From RDYJ01 sp034931405 (GTDB lineage Bacteria > Cyanobacteriota > Cyanobacteriia > Cyanobacteriales > Nostocaceae), in contig NZ_JAYGHA010000030.1 of assembly GCF_034931405.1 (NCBI RefSeq), positions 7,079 to 71,078 on the forward strand: a stretch of DNA of 64,000 nt, given 5' to 3'. How positions within the stretch are numbered: the stretch's first letter is position 1; every line of letters starts with the position of its first letter. The notes beneath the pieces were generated by a model, which was not told the origin of the DNA, did no database searches, and was given only the letters and a program-made list of their open reading frames with translations. Positions 59,368-64,000 of the stretch are shown one piece after another. The translations under genes and the position numbers were made by a program.

Positions 59368-59913
59368 TTGAGTAATAACGAGCTACCGTTACTACCGCTA
59401 CAAAACATGGCTGATCGACATCAGGCACTTACACCTTCACTTGCCGGTAGTTATCTTGAAGCTGCAATAGTTTCCCTTGATAGACATCATACTTCACCTA
59501 AAGAATTTACTCTCGAAAATGATAGAGTAGAATCTAGGGCGAAAGTGGTGTGGGATTCAGCAGATAAGAGAGTTAGAGCAGCATGGGCAAACAATGATGA
59601 TGCAACTAGAGATGGAGCTTATGCCTTTGCGCTTGCAGCTACGGAACTATTGAGAGGTCTTTTTGCTATACAAAGAGCAGAAACACTCACTGGGGCTGAT
59701 TATTATATTGCTCCACTTGGTCAAAATATAGAAGATTTGGAGAATTGGATTCGATTGGAGGTTTCAGGAACAAATCTGGATAAAAATAAAGTTAGATACC
59801 GTCTTCAAGCAAAGGTCGAACAAGCAAGACAAGGAAACAGTAATCTACCTGCAATAGCTGTTGTAGTTGGATTTAAAGCACAATTAATATTAATTGAAAC
59901 TGTTATAGAATGA
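59368..59913 (+). CDS. Uncharacterised protein with PD-(D/E)xK-like features
   Basis: 181 residues from TTG 59368, preferred because TGGGGG sits upstream. Not confidently recognised. Features: an N-terminal MADRHQALTPSLAGSYLEAA, a central WANNDDATRDGAYAFALAA helix, then GADYYIAPLGQNIEDLENWIRLEVSGTNL, which has the Asp ... Glu-x-Ser spacing of a PD-(D/E)xK-like fold with Ser in place of Lys, and VRYRLQAKVEQARQGNSNLPAIAVVVGF with LILIETVIE. The gene overlaps the next by four bases (ATGA). A nuclease-fold partner of the next protein is a hypothesis. Confidence 0.6.
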   Translation: MSNNELPLLPLQNMADRHQALTPSLAGSYLEAAIVSLDRHHTSPKEFTLENDRVESRAKVVWDSADKRVRAAWANNDDATRDGAYAFALAATELLRGLFAIQRAETLTGADYYIAPLGQNIEDLENWIRLEVSGTNLDKNKVRYRLQAKVEQARQGNSNLPAIAVVVGFKAQLILIETVIE

Positions 59914-60836
59914 TTATTATGAGTTGGTCAGAATATCATAAAACAAGTCAAAAGTATGCAAGTCAGGCAGAAAATTTATATAGAAACCGAGAATTTGATC
60001 GTGCTGCTGAAAGCTATCTTTTAGCTGCTGAACAAGAAGAAAAAGCATTAAATGATCTTCCTGCCGATAAAACTAGAACAATTGGTATAACAGCCGTTAG
60101 TAGTGCATCCCTTTACTTCAAGGCACGGGAATTTGAACAAGCAAAACGAATTGCTAATAAATATTTAGCTACTGAGCTATTACCACCTTTTGCAATAGAA
60201 GAATTAAAAGAACTTCTTCAAGCTATAGATAAAAATAAGTATGGTCAAAAAACAGGCATTCAATTTATTGAGAGTAAGGTGTTAATTTCAATAAGTGGTC
60301 GGGAAATTAGGAATGATGCTACCCCACTAGATGATGTTGTAAGCATACTAAAAATTTTTAGTAACCTTTTTTATACAATATGTGAAATGCTTGTAGTTAG
60401 TAAGCATGATACTACACTTCAAGAAGTTAAAAATAAATATAACTTATGGCTTGTACCAAATACTCTAAAAAGCTATCAATTGACTGTAAGCATTAGTGCA
60501 ACTGAAGATAAGTTGACACAAGATACAGAGTTGCAAGTAGAAAACATCATTAAAAAACTCATGGAAATCGTTAAAGCAACTACACAAGATCCAGAGGGTG
60601 AATTAATGAAATTTGTTCCTGATCAAAATTATCAGGAGATATTTATGAAATTGACTCGAAAGCTTACACTATTTTCTAAAATAACATCATTTACTCAACT
60701 TGAAATAAAGTCAAATAATGATGTTGAAGAACATTCTGTAATTCTCTTTCCCGAAACCGGTGAATTTATTACAAAGGCTTTAAAAAAAATAAAAAGCAGA
60801 CGTAAACACTCAATAACTCCCAGGGAAATCGCTTAG
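59910..60836 (+). CDS. Uncharacterised TPR-like protein
   Basis: 308 residues. ATG 59910 overlaps the upstream stop; ATG 59919 (MSWSEYHKT) is an alternative. Residues 10-100 are two TPR-like hairpins (ENLYRNREFDRAAESYLLAA; ASLYFKAREFEQAKRIANKYL). The C-terminal 180 residues are mixed alpha/beta (VLISISGREIRNDATPL; WLVPNTLKSYQLTVSISATED; FTQLEIKSN), ending in a basic RRKHSI tail. No family recognised. It forms an overlapping pair with the preceding gene. Confidence 0.6.
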   Translation: MIIMSWSEYHKTSQKYASQAENLYRNREFDRAAESYLLAAEQEEKALNDLPADKTRTIGITAVSSASLYFKAREFEQAKRIANKYLATELLPPFAIEELKELLQAIDKNKYGQKTGIQFIESKVLISISGREIRNDATPLDDVVSILKIFSNLFYTICEMLVVSKHDTTLQEVKNKYNLWLVPNTLKSYQLTVSISATEDKLTQDTELQVENIIKKLMEIVKATTQDPEGELMKFVPDQNYQEIFMKLTRKLTLFSKITSFTQLEIKSNNDVEEHSVILFPETGEFITKALKKIKSRRKHSITPREIA

Positions 60837-60984
60837 TGACAAGTCTCAAATGGCGTAAAATTCTTATTGTTTGGTATTTAAGCAAAAGATTAAATAACCC
60901 TTAAACCGTGTAATTAGGTACTCTCAGATCATTATTAAATCTGATATCTTCTTGACAACCATGCAGAAGTTGTCAGGTGGACTT

Positions 60985-61719
60985 ATGAGTAGAATTAACG
61001 GTTTTGTAGGTCGTCGTAACTTCTTAAAATTCGCGGGTTTAACTACCTTAAGTATTGGTGGTATTACTGCTTGTAATGGCATAATTACCAACCGGCCAGA
61101 AATTACAATTCCTGAAACTAATCCTAATCCTAACCCAGTCAGTGCCAATGAAGCGCAAAGAAGATTAACAGAAGGAAATAGAAGATTTGCTAATCAAAAT
61201 CGTCGATATCCTAATCAATCAAAAAGACGTTTACAATCTGTTGCTAATACCCAGTATCCTTATGCAGCAATATTAGGCTGTGCAGATTCTCGTGTACCAC
61301 CAGAAATAGTTTTTGATCAAGGACTGGGGGATTTATTTGTTGTGCGTGTAGCTGGTAATATTGCTAGTGATGAAATTATTGGTAGCCTAGAATATTCTGC
61401 TGCTACTTTAGGAACACAACTAATTGTAGTTTTGGGTCATAAAAGATGTGGTGCAGTTACAGCAGCTATGAACAATGAACCAGTTCCGGGAAACATTAGC
61501 TCTGTTGTTGATAATATTCAACCATCGTTGTCTCAAAATCAACGGACAAGGAATAATATTAATGATGATGACAATGCAGTCATTAATAATATTCAATCTC
61601 AAGCTGGGAAATTGCAGAATAACTCAGTAGTTTTCGATAGATTAATCCGTGCTGGTAGATTAAAAATTGTTGGCGCTTTTTACGATATTGACACTGGCAA
61701 AGTTCAGTTCTTAAATTAA
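60985..61719 (+). CDS. Exported beta-type carbonic anhydrase
   Basis: 244 residues from ATG 60985, chosen because AGGTGG lies just upstream and the product then begins directly at the signal (TTG 60952 and ATG 60961 would add unlikely residues). The signal is twin-arginine type (GRRNFLKFAG) ending at GGITACNG, possibly with lipid attachment at the Cys. The beta-CA core has AILGCADSRVPPE (zinc Cys, Asp-Arg dyad) and VVLGHKRCGAV (zinc His and Cys). It interconverts CO2 and bicarbonate. A periplasmic or lumenal site fits inorganic-carbon handling. Gaps relative to the family: a poorly conserved NNINDDDNAVINN loop. Confidence 0.93.
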   Translation: MSRINGFVGRRNFLKFAGLTTLSIGGITACNGIITNRPEITIPETNPNPNPVSANEAQRRLTEGNRRFANQNRRYPNQSKRRLQSVANTQYPYAAILGCADSRVPPEIVFDQGLGDLFVVRVAGNIASDEIIGSLEYSAATLGTQLIVVLGHKRCGAVTAAMNNEPVPGNISSVVDNIQPSLSQNQRTRNNINDDDNAVINNIQSQAGKLQNNSVVFDRLIRAGRLKIVGAFYDIDTGKVQFLN

Positions 61720-61815
61720 TATTTGTCCATCTCCTGTCTGCTTCACTGCTGATAGGAGAAACATCTATAATAAATTCATTTATATCATTGTATAATTAGA
61801 TTTTAGGTAAGAATT

Positions 61816-61929
61816 CAGGTAAGGCGATAAGATCCCCGACTTCTGAGATCAATTTATCATTTATGGACATAATAAATAAAAGAAGTCGTGGATCTGGATA
61901 TGAACGATTGCTATAGCTGAATACTTACG
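61816..61929. repeat. Full GATCCCCGACTTCT palindrome element (inverted orientation)
   Basis: Reading the minus strand reproduces the element at 14858-14970, including GTAAGTATTCAGCTATAGC and CGATAAGATCCCCGACTTCT. The right arm has GTCGTGGATC instead of GTCGGGGATC, so one stem base is changed. Between 61720 and 62015 nothing else is seen. Confidence 0.88.
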
Positions 61930-62015
61930 ATTTTAGTTGTTACAATATCATATTTTGATATGTGAAAATAATACATCATTTTTCTGATTTAGGAATTTCT
62001 GACTAAAAAATATTT

Positions 62016-62468
62016 ATGAATCTCAAACTCAATACAAATCATCTAGAAATTATCAAAAATCACGCCCAAAAAACCTACCCGGAAGAATGTTGTGGGTTAA
62101 TTTTAGGCTGTTTGGGTAGTGGGTGCAAAACTGTGATAGAAGTAATATCTACAGAAAATGCGTGGAATGCAGAAGCGGCTAATTTCACAGCAGAAACACA
62201 GAGTACCAAACGAAGATATGCGATCGCTCCCCAAATCATGTTACAAATACAAAAAGAAGCTAGAAACCGCAATCTCAACATCATCGGTATTTATCATTCC
62301 CATCCCGATTATCCGGCTATTCCTTCCGAATGGGATAGAATCTATGCGTGGACAGAATACTCTTATGTGATAGTTTCCGTCCAAAATGGTCAAGCTGGTG
62401 AACTGCAAAGCTGGTGTCTTGATGATAATCACCAGTTTCAAAGTGAAACCATTGAATTGATAAATTGA
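62016..62468 (+). CDS. JAMM/MPN-domain metalloprotease-like protein
   Basis: 150 residues. The MPN+ signature is complete: Glu in YPEECCGLILG, HSHPDYPAIPSEWD (His-x-His-Pro ... Ser-x2-Asp) binding zinc. Relatives include deubiquitinase RPN11 and the bacterial Mec+/CysO peptidases; bacterial forms often act in sulfur-carrier (ThiS/MoaD-like) pathways. No sulfur-carrier gene is adjacent here, so the substrate is unknown. Confidence 0.92.
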   Translation: MNLKLNTNHLEIIKNHAQKTYPEECCGLILGCLGSGCKTVIEVISTENAWNAEAANFTAETQSTKRRYAIAPQIMLQIQKEARNRNLNIIGIYHSHPDYPAIPSEWDRIYAWTEYSYVIVSVQNGQAGELQSWCLDDNHQFQSETIELIN

Positions 62469-62484
62469 GCGAATTTAAGTTAAC

Positions 62485-62748
62485 TCATTGTATATTACTT
62501 ATAGCTTTGCGGCGTTTGTTGATCCGATCAATTGCATCAGTAGCATTGCGAATAGAAACATCCCAAGAAGGAGTTGTCCTTTTTTCTGCCTGTTGTTTAA
62601 TTAAATGGACTAAAAGCACTACACAATAACTATAAATTTTATTAATTTTATCTTCTTTGCTCATTTCTTCCAATTCATCAATTAAAGATAGAGCCGCTTC
62701 TAGGTTGCCAGAAACCACTAATTTCCTGAGTTCTAGTAATTCTTCCAT
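62485..62748 (-). CDS. DUF29-like small protein
   Basis: 87 residues, all helical: ELRKLVVSGNLEAALSLIDELEEMSKEDKIN, then YCVVLLVHLIKQQAEKRTTPSWDVSIRNA and a basic tail. The pattern of a Glu-rich helix, LLxHLIKQQ and a conserved Trp matches the C-terminal region of DUF29, a family common in cyanobacteria with unknown function. It converges with the JAMM gene. Confidence 0.75.
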   Translation of the reverse strand: MEELLELRKLVVSGNLEAALSLIDELEEMSKEDKINKIYSYCVVLLVHLIKQQAEKRTTPSWDVSIRNATDAIDRINKRRKAISNIQ

Positions 62749-62844
62749 AATTTGCTCTTTCCTTGAAGTTTGCTATTTCTAGCATAGCTCTGAAACCATT
62801 TAATTTTTTTCTCAAGATTAAGAATACTGTACAATTGATTATTT

Positions 62845-62963
62845 TCAATACTTTTCAATTGGTGCTGCACCACTAAGCTTTTTTACAGAGGTTACAGAAT
62901 CCCCGCACCGATAATGGTAGTTGTGCCGGTTGTGCCGATTTCTGCTAAAGTATGAGCGATCGC
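62845..62963 (-). pseudogene. Phosphoglycerate kinase (pgk) remnant
   Basis: Minus-strand translation from 62963 gives AIAHTLAEIGTTGTTTIIGAG, then a one-base deletion, then GDSVTSVKKLSGAAPIEKY. These two halves match, in order, the late glycine-rich part of phosphoglycerate kinase (…EAIAxTLAE…TTTIIGGGDSVAAVEKLG…). Nothing before or after belongs to pgk, so it is a short stray fragment, not a gene. The 74-residue open frame covering it is only the second half in another frame. Confidence 0.65.
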
Positions 62964-63215
62964 TAGGTCGCGTTATCTCTATTCCTTCGGTCTTGTGAGG
63001 GATACGAGACGCTACCGCCGCCATTACGCCACAGCTACAGATTGGAAATTTTGCAGCCGATTCAACCATTGATTCCAGTGATAAACTAACTTTGTGCGAT
63101 CAAACTGAAAAATTTGGTTCTTCGGTACTTGTTATGTAAATGCAATTTTGCAAACAATTACCAGTGAATACAGTGAAATGTCGTACAATCAGATCATTTT
63201 CTTAATTCAATTTAT

Positions 63216-63434
63216 ATGAGATTGAAAATAATTCTGCAAGTTCAACAAGGAGATATTACTCAAAAAGAATTAATAGTTAATGCTCATATTCCCCCTGTAG
63301 AAAAAGAAAATAGTTTAGAAACATTCTTTTCTTCTCTATGTCTGTACTGGATGGATGTGGATGCTGCAAAAAAACAATTACCAGATTTATTAGAACCATT
63401 GTACGGGCGATCGCATCCGGTCATCACTGGTTAG
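63216..63434 (+). CDS. N-terminal fragment or small protein upstream of helicase
   Basis: 72 residues: MRLKIILQVQQGDITQKELI, NAHIPPVEKENSLETFFSSL, YWMDVDAAKKQLPDLLEPLY, then GRSHPVITG and stop. The frame ends two bases before the helicase-like frame begins (ATG 63437), which lies in the -1 frame. An A7 run (about 63367-63373) lies inside it. Either it is a separate small gene or the true 5' part of the helicase with a frameshift. No family recognised. Confidence 0.4.
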   Translation: MRLKIILQVQQGDITQKELIVNAHIPPVEKENSLETFFSSLCLYWMDVDAAKKQLPDLLEPLYGRSHPVITG

Positions 63435-63436
63435 CA

Positions 63437-64000
63437 ATGGAAACCGCAGAACTCCTATCCCGACTCAAACCCAGCAGCAACTACAAACAACAAGCACAAG
63501 CACTAAGAGAAGACAACCAAGTTGAAACCATCATAGATATAATCGAACCCCAAGAAGCTTGGGAAATGTGTCTCAATGCCCTAGCAAACCTGCAAAAAGA
63601 AGCCCCAACACCCACAAAACCCCAATCAGAACTACGTTTAGCATGGTTCATTACCTTCTATCCTAGCCAATGTGGTCTGCAACCCAAAGAACAAAAAATT
63701 AACGCCAAAGGACAATGGAGTAAAGGTCGTCCCATTGCCCTCAAAAATCTGAGTAATAATTTAAGTGAGTATGATTATCTTACTTACCAAGATATTCGGG
63801 CTTGTAATTGTATTGAAACTTATGGTGATGGTTATTATGGCAAAGTTAACTATCGCTTCAACGAAAAAACCATCCTCGCATTAATTGGACATCCCTTAGT
63901 TTTTTGGGAAGATAACCCTAATATCCGGGTAGAAATAGTCAAAGGAGAACCAGAACTACTCGTTAAAAAAGAAAAACAAGGTCGTCTCACCTTAGAGGAT
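63437..64000 (+). CDS. SNF2-type helicase N-terminal region (3' partial)
   Basis: Open from ATG 63437 to the window end without a stop, so the gene runs beyond. It begins METAELLSRLKPSSNYKQQ, then VETIIDIIEPQEAWEMCLN, LRLAWFITFYPSQCGLQPKE, GRPIALKNLSNNLSEYDYL, IRACNCIETYGDGYYGKVNY, and LALIGHPLVFWEDNPNIRVE. I associate this N-terminal domain with large cyanobacterial DEAD/DEAH SNF2-like helicases; no ATPase motif is in the window, so the call is by recall. Codons upstream of the ATG stay open (AIASGHHWLAM), so the start is uncertain. Confidence 0.6.
   Translation, partial: METAELLSRLKPSSNYKQQAQALREDNQVETIIDIIEPQEAWEMCLNALANLQKEAPTPTKPQSELRLAWFITFYPSQCGLQPKEQKINAKGQWSKGRPIALKNLSNNLSEYDYLTYQDIRACNCIETYGDGYYGKVNYRFNEKTILALIGHPLVFWEDNPNIRVEIVKGEPELLVKKEKQGRLTLED

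Noticed and set aside
62845..63069. A 74-residue gene
   Set aside because: The frame covers a frameshifted pgk remnant and non-coding DNA; it is not a protein family by itself.
63216..63290. A macro-domain start (QQGDIT)
   Set aside because: The motif is too short and the rest of the fold is absent.

Overview
The window looks like a draft-assembly chromosomal stretch of a filamentous, heterocyst-forming cyanobacterium (Nostocales: Nostoc/Anabaena/Dolichospermum-like). Support: many HIP1 octamers (GCGATCGC), AT-rich intergenic DNA, heptamer tandem repeats of the CCCCAAT type, a ferredoxin-thioredoxin reductase subunit, a nif-specific ferredoxin III next to a PatB/CnfR-type nitrogen-fixation regulator, and a coxBAC terminal oxidase operon. 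A run of 25 Ns inside a repeat array (58345-58369) shows the assembly is not closed. No ribosomal RNA, CRISPR array, complete insertion sequence or prophage is visible; one tRNA (Ser-GGA) is present.

Layout. 0-3 kb: a CHASE2 adenylate/guanylate cyclase cut by the window start, a SPOR-like secreted protein and a FecR protein. 3-7 kb: a small accessory island with two convergent DUF433/PIN-like toxin-antitoxin pairs, a large protein with a possible nuclease-like N terminus, a HicAB pair and a broken VapC remnant. 7-10.5 kb: gshB, grxC, hflX. 10.5-14.4 kb: a P-loop ATPase gene flanked by two paralogous degenerate-STAND proteins, one fused to TPRs and one cut short. 15-24 kb: FHA protein, copper P-type ATPase, DUF5009-type membrane acyltransferase, TM2 protein, CPBP protease, DUF58 protein. 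24-27.5 kb: ftrC-DUF309 and an lptA-lptB-lptF/G export operon. 27.8-29.7 kb: an ArsC-like nitrogenase-associated protein, a cupin and a small TPR-like protein. 30-31.8 kb: a Ser/Thr kinase fused to a formylglycine-generating-enzyme domain whose 3' end has the codon pattern of a diversity-generating-retroelement variable region. 32-33.6 kb: two Uma2 genes. 33.8-40.6 kb: coxBAC, fdxB and patB/cnfR, a respiration and nitrogen-fixation block. 41-50 kb: methyltransferase, orphan TpsB transporter, DUF192 lipoprotein, DUF2949 protein, aminotransferase, trpC, lpdA. 50.4-53.4 kb: a second accessory patch with a duplicated Phd-like/HNH cassette split by a Uma2 gene and a MITE-like element. 53.5-59.3 kb: tRNA-Ser, ferredoxins, nuclease, inositol monophosphatase, J-domain/TPR protein, hisZ and a LivF-type ABC ATPase. 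59.4-64 kb: an unrecognised two-gene cassette, a Tat-exported beta carbonic anhydrase, a JAMM peptidase, a DUF29-like protein, a pgk remnant and the 5' part of what looks like an SNF2-type helicase.

The intergenic DNA is unusually rich in dispersed palindromes. One family (inner arms GATCCCCGACTTCT / AGAAGTCGGGGATC) occurs at least nine times. Other families flank or overwrite gene ends; one supplies the last codons of coxB. The strongest leads are the putative diversity-generating variable protein at 30-31.8 kb, the ATPase/degenerate-STAND/TPR cassette at 10.5-14.4 kb and the two-gene cassette at 59.4-60.8 kb. No function has been demonstrated for any of them here. All family names come from reading the sequences; no search was run.
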